Below the pieces are notes generated by a model that did not search any database, was not told where the DNA came from, and was given only the letters and a program-made list of their open reading frames with translations. From contig JAJRTR010000103.1 of assembly GCA_024278215.1 (NCBI GenBank), positions 1 through 49,097 on the forward strand: a DNA stretch of 49,097 nucleotides, given 5' to 3'. Source of the stretch: a bacterium (GTDB lineage: Bacteria > UBP15 > UBA6099 > JAJRTR01). Below are positions 1-8,354 of the stretch, piece by piece. The translations under genes and the position numbers were made by a program. Numbering within the stretch: position 1 is the stretch's first letter; the number at the start of each line of letters is the position of its first letter.

Positions 1-41
1 ATTTTGAACATTGCATAATATCCGTCTGCTGATATATAGTA

Positions 42-219
42 GAGCCAATTGCAAAATTATGTTCGTAGCGAGGTCGAGCGAAATCGTTCAGAGCAAGGCG
101 GAGAGGTAAAATCCTCGCAGGCGTACTTGTAGAGTACGTCGAGGACGATTTTGCACCGACAACGCAGCTATGGACAATAGCAGCCGATCGCAGCAGAATC
201 ATAATTTTGCAATTGGCGC
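42..219 (+). repeat. Family 1 MITE-like element, copy a
   Basis: The element begins GAGCCAATTGCAAAATT and ends with the near reverse complement (AATTTTGCAATTGGCGC). The 4-bp sequence AGTA lies directly before (38-41) and directly after (220-223) it, which looks like a target-site duplication. The interior holds an imperfect hairpin around a GTACTT/AGTACG core. It carries no coding capacity of its own, but an open frame runs out of its right end into the following gene. Confidence 0.85.
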
Positions 220-235
220 AGTAGTCGAAGATATT

Positions 236-1375
236 ATGAGCGATAATCAGGAAAACAATGAGCGGGCTTCGGGGCGTGATCGAGGCGCAGTGTATTTCTT
301 CTGGTCCACACTGTCGATACTCGTGCTCCTGTGCATCGTCATTTGGTTTTTCGGTCGGATCGGCGACATTATCGGCTACTTCGCGGCTGCCGGAGCGATA
401 GCATATATACTTAATCCGGCTGTGGAGGCTATTACTGCCCGCAGGGTGCCGCGTTCTGTCGCTATTATGATCATGTTTCTCGTGCTGCTCGGCGGCATAA
501 CGGCGGCGATCATGCTGATTATCCCGCCGGCTGTCAACCAGTTTAATATGCTGGCGGACAACATACCTCGGTATTTCGATTCGATGAAAGTGTTATGGGA
601 GAAAGTCGTCAGCCTCTCACAAAGCAGTAATATGCCGGTCAGCCTCGAAGAGTTTCCGCAGCGGCTCGCAGGCGACATGCAGAATGTCATCATGAATGCG
701 GGCCGGAATATTTTCACAAATATCGCCGGTTTTTTCAGCGGACTCGCCACGCTGGTCATTGTCCCCATCCTCGTATATTACTTCCTGAAAGACGGCCCGA
801 AGGTTCGCGGCGCGTTCCTCTCTTATATACCTGCCCGGTATCGCGACGAAACCGGCGAACTGCTGTCCAAAATGAATGTTGCACTCGGCGGATTCATTCG
901 GGGGCAGTTGAAGCTCTGCCTCGCTATGGGTGTGCTTACTTTTGTGAGTCTCATATTCCTGCCGGGCATGGAATACGAACTGATCTTCGGCCTCATCGCG
1001 GGCATCACTGAATTCATACCCTATCTCGGGCCGCTTCTCGCTCTGATCGGGCCACTGATTTTCGCGACAACTGTTTCCTGGCAACTCGTGTCGATGGTCC
1101 TCTTGCTTTTCGTGGTGATCCAACTCATCGAGGGCAATTTGCTCGCCCCCCGCATCATCGGCAAAGATGTCGACATGCACCCCGCAATGATCATGCTCGT
1201 TCTGATGGCGGGCGGTCGGCTCGGCGGCATCGTCGGCATGATCGCCGCAATACCGGCCACCGTAATTCTCAAAGTGCTTTTCGACCACTTCTATGTCGGC
1301 AAAGTTATTCGTCCTTCGGAAGCGGCACAGGAGCCGCCGCCATCCACTCTTCAAAACAGCGACGAACGATTATAA
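236..1375 (+). CDS. AI-2E family transporter (PerM/YdiK-type membrane protein)
   Basis: A polytopic inner-membrane protein of the AI-2E transporter family (PF01594). Members move small molecules or ions across the membrane; the substrate here is unknown. The protein has several long hydrophobic segments, an EFIPYLGP motif near residue 258 and a glycine-rich C-terminal stretch (GGRLGGIVGMIAAIPA), both typical of the family. An in-frame ATG at 170 exists, but the 22 residues it adds are encoded by the right end of repeat copy a, and equivalent residues appear upstream of the unrelated dGTPase gene. I therefore start at ATG 236, just outside the repeat, giving 379 aa. It is a single gene with no obvious operon partner. 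The family call is firm; the transported compound is not. Confidence 0.87.
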   Translation: MSDNQENNERASGRDRGAVYFFWSTLSILVLLCIVIWFFGRIGDIIGYFAAAGAIAYILNPAVEAITARRVPRSVAIMIMFLVLLGGITAAIMLIIPPAVNQFNMLADNIPRYFDSMKVLWEKVVSLSQSSNMPVSLEEFPQRLAGDMQNVIMNAGRNIFTNIAGFFSGLATLVIVPILVYYFLKDGPKVRGAFLSYIPARYRDETGELLSKMNVALGGFIRGQLKLCLAMGVLTFVSLIFLPGMEYELIFGLIAGITEFIPYLGPLLALIGPLIFATTVSWQLVSMVLLLFVVIQLIEGNLLAPRIIGKDVDMHPAMIMLVLMAGGRLGGIVGMIAAIPATVILKVLFDHFYVGKVIRPSEAAQEPPPSTLQNSDERL

Positions 1376-1571
1376 AGCGGCGAATGATCTTCCGGATTCT
1401 GCAATCGGCCTCAGTCGTCGTATGCTTTGAAAAAGGCGGCGCGGGCCGTGAGTTCACGCGCCGGTGCTCGAAGTCGCACCCGTCACCGTCGGCACGCCCG
1501 CATTCGCTTTACCCTTCGATTTCGCTCATCGAAGAAATGCTCTGCACAACGCTATGAAGAGTTACGTCTGT

Positions 1572-1577
1572 TATAAT
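1572..1577 (+). promoter_or_regulatory. Possible -10 box before the acyl-CoA dehydrogenase gene
   Basis: A perfect TATAAT lies 33 bp upstream of the ATG at 1610. I see no good -35 hexamer at 16-18 bp, so only the -10 is proposed. A GAGGAG ribosome-binding site follows at 1597-1602. Confidence 0.4.
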
Positions 1578-1609
1578 AAGGCAATCTTTGCACAACGAGG
1601 AGCACGATT

Positions 1610-2767
1610 ATGTATGGTTACGACCTGAGCGAAGAACAGAAAATGACACTTGATATGGTGAAGAAGTTTATCGGCAACGAACTCGAGCCCATCGCCGCCG
1701 AGATCGACGAAAAAGGCGAGTTCCCGATGCACCTCTATAAAAAAATGGGCGAACTCGGCCTGCTCGGCCTACGGTTCCCGGTGGAATACGGGGGCAGCTC
1801 GAACGGCGAAGAAGATTTCCTGCTGAATAATCTGTGCAACGAGCTGATGGCGGGTGCCAGCGCCGGTTTTACGCTTTCAGTCGGCGCGTCCACTTTGCTG
1901 TTCGGCAACAACGTATTGAAACTCGGCACCGAGGAGCAGAAGAAGAAATACATTCCACCTGTGATCGCTGGCGACAGGATCGGATGCTGGGGACTCACCG
2001 AACCCGAGGCCGGGTCCGACGCTCTCGGCATAAGAACAAAAGCGGTTAAGGACGGTGACCATTATATCCTGAACGGACAGAAAACCTTTATCACGAACGC
2101 GCCGATAGCCGACTATTTCATAATTCTCGCGCGAACGACCGGCGGCTCGGGCGAGATATACGGCGGCTCGGCTTTTCTGCTCGAGCGCGGCATGGAAGGA
2201 CTCGAAACAGGCAAACCGTTCGACAAAATGGGCATGCGGTGTTCGCCCACCGGTGAGATATTCATGGACAATGTGAGGATTCATAAGTCGCAGCTTCTCG
2301 GTGCGCAGGACACGGGTTTCCTCGGCATGATGGATTCGCTCGACGTGGAACGCGCCGGATCGGGCATAATAAACATCGGCATCGCGCAGAAGTGCCTCGA
2401 CATCGTACTGAATTATGTTCGGGAAAGAAAGCAGTTCGGCAGGCCGCTTGCGAAATTTCAGTTGATACAGGAAAAAATAGCTGCAATGTATCGCGACATC
2501 GAGCTTGCGCGTGCATACACATTCCACATACTCGATATGGCCGCAAAAGGCAAAAAGATCACGCGGGAAGCGGGCGTGGCAAAATGGTTCGCCACCGAAA
2601 TGGGCACAAAGGCAGCCCTCGAGGCCATACAGATCATGGGCGGTTACGGCTACATGAAAGAGTATCACGTCGAGAGATACATGCGCGACGCCAAGTTGCT
2701 CGAAATCGGCGCCGGCACAAACGAAATACAAAAACTCCTCATAGCGCGTTTTTTATTGAGCAGGTAA
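1610..2767 (+). CDS. Acyl-CoA dehydrogenase, isovaleryl/long-chain type
   Basis: An FAD enzyme that introduces the alpha-beta double bond into acyl-CoA in fatty-acid or branched-chain amino-acid breakdown, passing electrons to an electron-transfer flavoprotein. The 385 aa are a normal length. The FAD/substrate motif CWGLTEPEAGSD and the C-terminal VERYMRDAK...NEIQ segment are clear. Where medium- and short-chain enzymes carry the catalytic glutamate in a YEGT motif, this protein has IGAGT, as in isovaleryl-CoA and long-chain dehydrogenases. Those use a glutamate in an earlier helix, and the matching LDVER is present here with Glu247. The start has GAGGAG at 7 bp. FadN-like and thiolase genes about 8 kb downstream could complete a beta-oxidation cycle. 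The exact acyl chain cannot be read from sequence. Confidence 0.92.
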   Translation: MYGYDLSEEQKMTLDMVKKFIGNELEPIAAEIDEKGEFPMHLYKKMGELGLLGLRFPVEYGGSSNGEEDFLLNNLCNELMAGASAGFTLSVGASTLLFGNNVLKLGTEEQKKKYIPPVIAGDRIGCWGLTEPEAGSDALGIRTKAVKDGDHYILNGQKTFITNAPIADYFIILARTTGGSGEIYGGSAFLLERGMEGLETGKPFDKMGMRCSPTGEIFMDNVRIHKSQLLGAQDTGFLGMMDSLDVERAGSGIINIGIAQKCLDIVLNYVRERKQFGRPLAKFQLIQEKIAAMYRDIELARAYTFHILDMAAKGKKITREAGVAKWFATEMGTKAALEAIQIMGGYGYMKEYHVERYMRDAKLLEIGAGTNEIQKLLIARFLLSR

Positions 2768-2799
2768 GGGGCGTGTCACCGGAAATGCGGTGCCCTTTT
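2768..2799 (+). terminator. Possible rho-independent terminator
   Basis: Just past the stop of the acyl-CoA dehydrogenase gene, CACCG and CGGTG pair around GAAATG, flanked by GGGG and CCC and followed by TTTT. The outer stem has a bulge, so the terminator is weak or imperfect. Confidence 0.4.
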
Positions 2800-2878
2800 A
2801 CAAAAACGCGCAAGTTCAGTTAGTATTGTAGGCGGAGAGTACGACATCCGCCGGTGTATCAAGTGAAGGAGAGTCATC

Positions 2879-3334
2879 ATGAAAAACAAATTTCCTGCCA
2901 TGTATGTTGTGTTGGCGCTGATAGCAGGCGTCGCTTTGGGTTGGGGAGGGAAACACATAGTCGACCAGCATCGCAACGAGGTGTTGCCCGACAACATCAG
3001 CAGTGAAGAAAAACAAAGAATAATCAGTATCCTTAAAGGGACTTACACCCCGCGCGGCAAGGATTGTCCACGATTCGTTTTCGATGAAACCAGAGTGCGT
3101 ATATTCTGCTACAAGCTGGGGCCGGTAACCTTCGACGGTATCGATCAGGAGTATGAGTATTCTCACGAGCAGCATCTTATCCGAATTCCTATACATATCC
3201 TTGAGGAAGACGGCATAGAGCTTAATCATACGGTGACACTTGAATGGAATGAAGTTAACGAAATCGGTGACGAACATGGCACGATCCTGAGCAAAAGAAA
3301 GAGCTCCGACCCGGATAGCCCGCAGTCACCATGA
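2879..3334 (+). CDS. Hypothetical membrane-anchored protein
   Basis: I do not recognise a family for this 151-aa protein. Residues 1-25 are a short basic start followed by a hydrophobic segment (YVVLALIAGVALGWGG), which reads as an N-terminal membrane anchor or uncleaved signal. The remaining roughly 120 residues are mixed charged sequence, predicted to lie outside the cytoplasm, with two cysteines (DCPRF and IFCYK). A strong AAGGAG ribosome-binding site precedes the ATG. It sits alone between the acyl-CoA dehydrogenase gene and the convergent purC. No function is proposed. Confidence 0.7.
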   Translation: MKNKFPAMYVVLALIAGVALGWGGKHIVDQHRNEVLPDNISSEEKQRIISILKGTYTPRGKDCPRFVFDETRVRIFCYKLGPVTFDGIDQEYEYSHEQHLIRIPIHILEEDGIELNHTVTLEWNEVNEIGDEHGTILSKRKSSDPDSPQSP

Positions 3335-3509
3335 ATACATACAGTGATCGCAAACAGCTTCCTTCCTGAACCGGCAAAGCCGGAACCAAACAGGACGCAT
3401 TTTCGTGCCCGAACTAATGCGGTTTGAGCACGGCACACAGAGTTTCATCAACCCGGATTGCTCACAAAGAAATCCTGAAAGCATGATGTCCCCGGAGTTC
3501 CTGAATTGC

Positions 3510-4298
3510 TCACAGGTTCTTGAACTTTGCAGTGATGGCGGCAATGGCGGCGAATTTATCTTTCACAGTATCGAGATCGCCGCCCATGCGGTAGGTGTCC
3601 TTGTCGAGCCTGCCTGCCGGGTCGAGTTCGCTGAGCACATTATCCTGTTTCATATCCGGGTTCTCTACTTTGAAGGGCCACAGCCTGAATGAACCGCCTG
3701 TGATCTCGTCGATAAGATAGACGTCGTCTTTTATAATGCCGTATTCGAGTTTCATGTCGATGAGTTGGACACCGAAGCGTGCAAAAGCTCTTTCGAGGTG
3801 TTCGAAGACTTCTGCGTTTATCCTGCGTGCTTCGGAATATTCGCGGGCGTTCTTCTCGCAGATCATGAACTCGATGTATGACTCGTCGAGCATCGGATCA
3901 TGGAGGGGATCGTCTTTATAGTGAAATTGTGTAATGACCGGGTCGTAGAGGTCGCCTTCGCTGATGCCCGTGCCCCATTTGAGGATAGAGCCGGTGGCGA
4001 CGCGCCGCGACACTACTTCGAGATTTATCTTGCGTTCGAGTTTTTTAACGATGGAAACCTTTTCTTCGGGACTGGAGACATAGTGTGTGCGAACACCGCA
4101 TCTGTTGAGGTAATCGAAGATGTCCCGGTTTGTCTGCCAGTCTACAAGCGCTTTGCCTTCGATCGTGTCGTGTTTTACGCCGTCGCCAGCCGTGATGTCA
4201 TCTTTGAAAACCATGAATACGGTATCCTTATCGGATGGGTTTTCGTAGATGATTTTTGTTTTCCCTTCAATTATTATTTTCAATTTGCTTGTGTCCAT
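3510..4298 (-). CDS. purC: Phosphoribosylaminoimidazole-succinocarboxamide synthase
   Basis: SAICAR synthetase joins CAIR and aspartate with ATP in de novo purine synthesis, in the cytoplasm. The 262-aa length is normal. Visible family segments are the N-terminal GKTKIIYE strand, FKDDITAGDGVKHDTIEGK, VSRRVATGSILKW and LIDEITGGSFRLWPF. Family members more often have DEI(S/T)PD in the last motif; here it is DEITGGS. The start is supported by GGAGG about 9 bp upstream. No other purine genes are nearby, so it is a stand-alone copy, convergent with the hypothetical gene to its left. Confidence 0.95.
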   Translation of the reverse strand: MDTSKLKIIIEGKTKIIYENPSDKDTVFMVFKDDITAGDGVKHDTIEGKALVDWQTNRDIFDYLNRCGVRTHYVSSPEEKVSIVKKLERKINLEVVSRRVATGSILKWGTGISEGDLYDPVITQFHYKDDPLHDPMLDESYIEFMICEKNAREYSEARRINAEVFEHLERAFARFGVQLIDMKLEYGIIKDDVYLIDEITGGSFRLWPFKVENPDMKQDNVLSELDPAGRLDKDTYRMGGDLDTVKDKFAAIAAITAKFKNL

Positions 4299-4599
4299 TT
4301 TCTTTCCTCCCTATGGTAATGCTCTGTCTGCTGAATGAGTTTCCATGTCCCTGCCGATTTCCCGATTGTTGAGGTGATTTGTAGTCAGCGTCATCACCGG
4401 GGATGGTGGAAACGAGTAATATCTTATTATTTACTCCTTGCGGTTTCAACAGAGACGGTAAAAATGATAAACTACATGGTTGGACTCAGGGTGGGCCGGG
4501 GAACGATAACAACAATAAAGCAGGTGGATGGTAACAGTAAAAAAAATTATTTCTCACGGGAACATTCTTATCACAAGACTGTCAAAAAATATCTATAGG
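4299..4599. other. Intergenic, divergent promoter region, no gene seen
   Basis: This is the left part of the 512-bp gap between purC (leftward) and the ABC exporter operon (rightward). It holds the ribosome-binding site of purC and presumably its promoter. An open frame at 4335-4598 has no family resemblance or good start signal and is not called. The rest of the gap is repeat copy b. Confidence 0.5.
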
Positions 4600-4775
4600 G
4601 AGCCAATTTTAAAATTATGTTCGTAACGAGGCCTATCGAAACTGTTCGGAAGCAGGGCAGGGGCACAAAATCCGCCCGGATGTACTCATAGTGTATGAGG
4701 GTGATTTTGTGTGGCAGCGCCGCAATGGACAATTGCAGCCGACCGCGGCGGAATCAGAATTTTTATAATCGGCTC
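4600..4775 (+). repeat. Family 1 MITE-like element, copy b (diverged)
   Basis: It starts GAGCCAATTTTAAAATTATG and ends ATAATCGGCTC, with the conserved TTCGTAACGAGG and GGACAATTGCAGCCGACCG blocks inside. It is more diverged than the other copies, and its flanks (TAGG, CTGA) show no duplication, so it is probably an old insertion. It sits just upstream of the exporter operon. Confidence 0.8.
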
Positions 4776-4810
4776 CTGAGGGACAGAAAACATAATATCA
4801 GGGTATACAA

Positions 4811-5743
4811 ATGATCAAAGTTGACAGACTGGAAAAATCTTTCGGCGCTACAAAAGCAGTGGATGACGTATCATTCGAGCTGAAAGCGGGCGAAGTGCTG
4901 GGGTTCCTAGGTCCCAACGGCGCAGGCAAGAGCACGACGATGAAGATCATGACCACTTATCTGTCCGCGGATTCGGGCAGTGTGTCCGTCGAGGGTTTCG
5001 ACACGGAGGAAAACGCCATCGAGGTGCGCAGGCGCATCGGGTATCTGCCAGAGAATAATCCGCTTTATGTGGATATGGATGTGCTCGATTACCTGTGTTT
5101 TGTGGCGCAGGTGAGGCGTTTGCCCGCGGCTACAAGGACGAAACGGCTGAAGGAAGTTATCGGGATGTGTGCGCTGGGCGACGTGCAGAGGAAAAACATC
5201 GGGCAGTTGTCGAAAGGATACCGCCAGAGGGTAGGCCTCGCGTCGGCGCTGCTGCATGATCCGGGCTTCCTTATTCTCGACGAGCCCACATCGGGTCTCG
5301 ATCCGTCGCAGATAAAAGAGATAAGAAATATGATACGAGAAATCGGGAAAGAAAAAGCGATCATTATCAGCACACACATACTGCCGGAAGTGGAGGCGAT
5401 GTGCGACCGCGCGATTATCATCAATCGCGGGCGGCTCGTCGCCGAGGGTGTCACAAGTGAATTGAGCGCGAAGGCGGCGGGCGAGAAGATTGTGTATACG
5501 GCGATAAAAAGCGAGGCAAGCGATGTGCGGGAAAAACTGGCGGCTCTCGAAGGTGTGTCCGAGGTGACTGTCAGGGACTCGCTCGCGCAGGGACACAACA
5601 GCTTCGCTTTGAAGTGTTCGCCGGATAAGGAAATTTCTGAAGCTGTTTACGATCTTTCTGTCGCCGAAGGCTGGAAACTCACAGAATTGCACAGCGAGGT
5701 GGCGACGCTCGAGGATGTGTTCCTGCAACTTACGAAGGATTAA
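4811..5743 (+). CDS. ABC transporter ATP-binding protein, GldA-like
   Basis: The ATPase subunit of an ABC-2 type exporter. Walker A is GPNGAGKST (residues 34-42), the signature is LSKGYRQ (133-139), Walker B is LILDEP (154-159), and the H-loop histidine is His189. A C-terminal region of about 90 residues follows the ATPase core, as in GldA/CcmA-type proteins (310 aa in all). It is the first gene of a same-strand set with a permease, a GldG-like protein and a DUF4340 protein. That set resembles the GldA-GldF-GldG module of Bacteroidota, but comparable clusters occur widely in bacteria outside gliding motility. The substrate is unknown. Confidence 0.92.
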   Translation: MIKVDRLEKSFGATKAVDDVSFELKAGEVLGFLGPNGAGKSTTMKIMTTYLSADSGSVSVEGFDTEENAIEVRRRIGYLPENNPLYVDMDVLDYLCFVAQVRRLPAATRTKRLKEVIGMCALGDVQRKNIGQLSKGYRQRVGLASALLHDPGFLILDEPTSGLDPSQIKEIRNMIREIGKEKAIIISTHILPEVEAMCDRAIIINRGRLVAEGVTSELSAKAAGEKIVYTAIKSEASDVREKLAALEGVSEVTVRDSLAQGHNSFALKCSPDKEISEAVYDLSVAEGWKLTELHSEVATLEDVFLQLTKD

Positions 5744-5800
5744 GCCTTTCGGGCCTGTTTGCGCGGGTGCCGTGACGACTAAAGTATAAAGGTGTGAGAA

Positions 5801-6544
5801 ATGTACAACATACTGGCAATTACGAAAAAGGAATTTACCGGCTACTTCAACTCCCCTATCGCCTATGTGGTGATGGTCGTATTCCTCGGAATAGTCAATA
5901 TTCTGTTTTTTAACGGAGCGGGCTTCCAGGGGTTGGCATTCAGTCCGGGGTTGTTCCTGCGGGGAACAGTCGATATGAGGCCGATGCTGACACATCTGCC
6001 GTGGATATTCATAGTAATCGCGCCTGCGATTACTATGAAGCTGTGGGCAGAGGAGCGGAAGCTGGGCACGCTCGAGATACTGCTCACGCTGCCCGTGAGA
6101 GACTACGAAGCGGTGCTGGGCAAGTACCTGGCGAGTTTCCTTTTTCTCGCCCTGAATCTGGCGCTGACGCTTTCTATCCCATACACACTCACGCGGATCG
6201 GCAACCCGGACTTCGGGCCGATAATAGGCGGCTACACAGGCGCGTTGCTGCTGGGCGGTGTGTATCTCGCCGTGGGCCTGTTCGCGTCATCTCTGGCTGT
6301 CGAGCAGATCGTAGCGTTTATCCTGGGCGCTCTGGTGTGTGCGTTTCTCTTTATCATCGGCAACCAGGTGATTGTAATGCAACTCCCGGTGCAGCTCGGC
6401 ACACTGCTGATGCATATATGCACGGCTACTCACTTCGAGAACATATCGCGGGGAGTCATCGATTCGCGCGATGTGATTTATTATCTTTCGGCAACTGTTT
6501 TCTTCCTTGTGTTGACCAATATCACCGTGGAAAGCAGGAGATAG
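5801..6544 (+). CDS. ABC-2 type permease, GldF-like
   Basis: A 247-aa inner-membrane permease with about six hydrophobic segments. The N-terminal FTGYFNSPIAYVVMVVFL stretch is characteristic of GldF-type permeases, and TMKLWAEERKLGTLEILLTL is the conserved ABC-2 cytoplasmic loop that contacts the ATPase. It lies 57 bp after the ATPase gene on the same strand and should form the membrane channel with it. No start conflict: the ATG directly begins the conserved N-terminus. Confidence 0.9.
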   Translation: MYNILAITKKEFTGYFNSPIAYVVMVVFLGIVNILFFNGAGFQGLAFSPGLFLRGTVDMRPMLTHLPWIFIVIAPAITMKLWAEERKLGTLEILLTLPVRDYEAVLGKYLASFLFLALNLALTLSIPYTLTRIGNPDFGPIIGGYTGALLLGGVYLAVGLFASSLAVEQIVAFILGALVCAFLFIIGNQVIVMQLPVQLGTLLMHICTATHFENISRGVIDSRDVIYYLSATVFFLVLTNITVESRR

Positions 6545-6620
6545 GAACCCGGCGCGGCAAAACCCGACGGGCGCGCCCGCAATGTAAATAAATATCACGT
6601 TTTTTGGAGACCTCAACCCG

Positions 6621-8252
6621 ATGGACGGAAAAAAGGCGAAAAGAAGAATCAGCGCACTCACAGCAGGGTTGCTCACGCTGGGCATCCTGGTGGTTGTGAA
6701 CCTGTTCGCGCTACGGCATTTTAAACGTGCCGACCTGACGGAAGAAAAACAGTATACACTGAGCGATTCGAGTAAATCCGCGGTGCGCGGGCTCGACGAC
6801 ACACTCACTGTTACCGTTTATATGTCCGAAGACATCCCGGCAAACCTGATGGAACTCAAGCGCGGTGTCATCGACATGCTCGAGGAGTTTCGCTCGTATT
6901 CCGGCGGTCACATGCGAATCAAGTACATCGACCCGGAAGGTAACGACGAACTGAAGCAGGAACTGGCGCGGCTCGGCATCCAGGAAGCAATGTGGCGGGT
7001 GATCGAAAAAGATAAAGTCGAAACGGCAAAAGGATATTTCGGCATTGGCCTGCGCTACCGCGACAAAGAGGAAGGCATACCGGTCGTGGGGCGGCTCGAC
7101 ACGTTCGAATATGTTATGACCGCGACGATACTGAAAGTCGCCTCGCCGGAAGCTATCACTATCGGCTTCCTTATGGGCAACAAAGAGTTCGAGCCCTATG
7201 TCGAGATGAACACGCTCTGGAACACGCTCCAGAGCCAGTATGAAGTGACGGTTGTGAATCTCGACAACCAGCCACAGGTCCCGAATAATGTCAATGTGCT
7301 GATTATACCGCGACCGTCCGAGGAAATCCCGGATTACCAGAAGTTCGCCATCGACCAGTTCCTGATGAGCGGAGGCCGTGTTGTTATGCTGCTCGACCCG
7401 GTGAAAATGAAGCAGGGAACCCTGCGCGCCGAGCCGATAAAAACAGGCCTGAAAGATATGCTGAAAAGCTACGGCCTGACACTTAACGACGCGCTCGTCC
7501 TCGACCGCTACAACCAGAACGCCCAGTTCAATATGGGCCGCGGCATGATCATGAACACACCCTATCCTTTCTGGGTTAAGGTAGTGCGGAAGAATATGGA
7601 CAAGAACAATCCCGCTCTGACAAATATCGACGAAGTGCTGCTCCCGTGGACCACCTGGATAGATGTCGCCGGGGAAATGCCCGAAGGCCTGAAGGCGAAG
7701 ACGATTCTGCGCAGCAGCGAGTTTTCATGGACTCAGCCTTATTATAATCTGAGCCCGCAGCAGCGGTTCCAGCCGAATCAGGAAGACATGAAATCGCGAC
7801 CGCTCGCCGTGCTCGTGACGGGAAAATTCCCGAGCCATTACGCAGGTCAGGATATACCCGCGAAGCCGGTGGATGAAGCCGCCACGCAGCAGCAGCAGGC
7901 ACAGCCGTCGATGACGTTCCCCGAAGATAAGCGGATCGAGGAAGCTACCGCGGACGGCGCGCTGCTCATCATCGGGAACGCCGAATTCATCACAGGTGGT
8001 TTCACCAGGATGGCACCGACAAACCAGTTGTTCCTCCTGAACGCAATCGACCAGATGGCCTATGGCGACAAGCTGATAAGCCTTCGCGCGCGCGGTATGA
8101 AACCCAGAGCGATCGACAAGGACATCATGGACAACGAAAAACTTAAGAGCAAGATCAAATGGATAAACCTGTTGCTCATGCCCGGATTGGTCATTATCTT
8201 TGGAATCGCCCGCGGTATATTCAGGCGCAACAGGAAAGGGCTGGACGTTTAG
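6621..8252 (+). CDS. GldG-like ABC transporter auxiliary protein
   Basis: A 543-aa protein of the uncharacterised ABC-transport family that includes GldG (PF09822). One membrane segment lies at residues 14-32 and a second near the C-terminus (WINLLLMPGLVIIFGI). Between them is a large extracytoplasmic region with the typical LTEEKQYTLSDSSKS start and a VVMLLDPVK motif. A Gln/Pro-rich stretch near residue 430 looks like a flexible linker. It lies 76 bp downstream of the permease, in the same operon. It probably helps couple the exporter to its periplasmic substrate or to the cell envelope; this is inference from context. Confidence 0.88.
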   Translation: MDGKKAKRRISALTAGLLTLGILVVVNLFALRHFKRADLTEEKQYTLSDSSKSAVRGLDDTLTVTVYMSEDIPANLMELKRGVIDMLEEFRSYSGGHMRIKYIDPEGNDELKQELARLGIQEAMWRVIEKDKVETAKGYFGIGLRYRDKEEGIPVVGRLDTFEYVMTATILKVASPEAITIGFLMGNKEFEPYVEMNTLWNTLQSQYEVTVVNLDNQPQVPNNVNVLIIPRPSEEIPDYQKFAIDQFLMSGGRVVMLLDPVKMKQGTLRAEPIKTGLKDMLKSYGLTLNDALVLDRYNQNAQFNMGRGMIMNTPYPFWVKVVRKNMDKNNPALTNIDEVLLPWTTWIDVAGEMPEGLKAKTILRSSEFSWTQPYYNLSPQQRFQPNQEDMKSRPLAVLVTGKFPSHYAGQDIPAKPVDEAATQQQQAQPSMTFPEDKRIEEATADGALLIIGNAEFITGGFTRMAPTNQLFLLNAIDQMAYGDKLISLRARGMKPRAIDKDIMDNEKLKSKIKWINLLLMPGLVIIFGIARGIFRRNRKGLDV

Positions 8253-8354
8253 AAAAAAGAGGAGCGCCGGAAGCCGCCGGCGTTTCCCCGAATGCGCCTC
8301 ATCAACAATACTGTTTTGAGAGGCCGTTAAAATTATTTCGACAGGTGTAAAGAG

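Noticed and set aside
617-1354. Long antisense frame opposite the AI-2E gene
   Set aside because: It mirrors the codon structure of the real gene, has no family resemblance and no start signal.
1877-2731. Antisense frame of 284 codons opposite the acyl-CoA dehydrogenase
   Set aside because: The forward gene has clear family motifs; the reverse frame has none.
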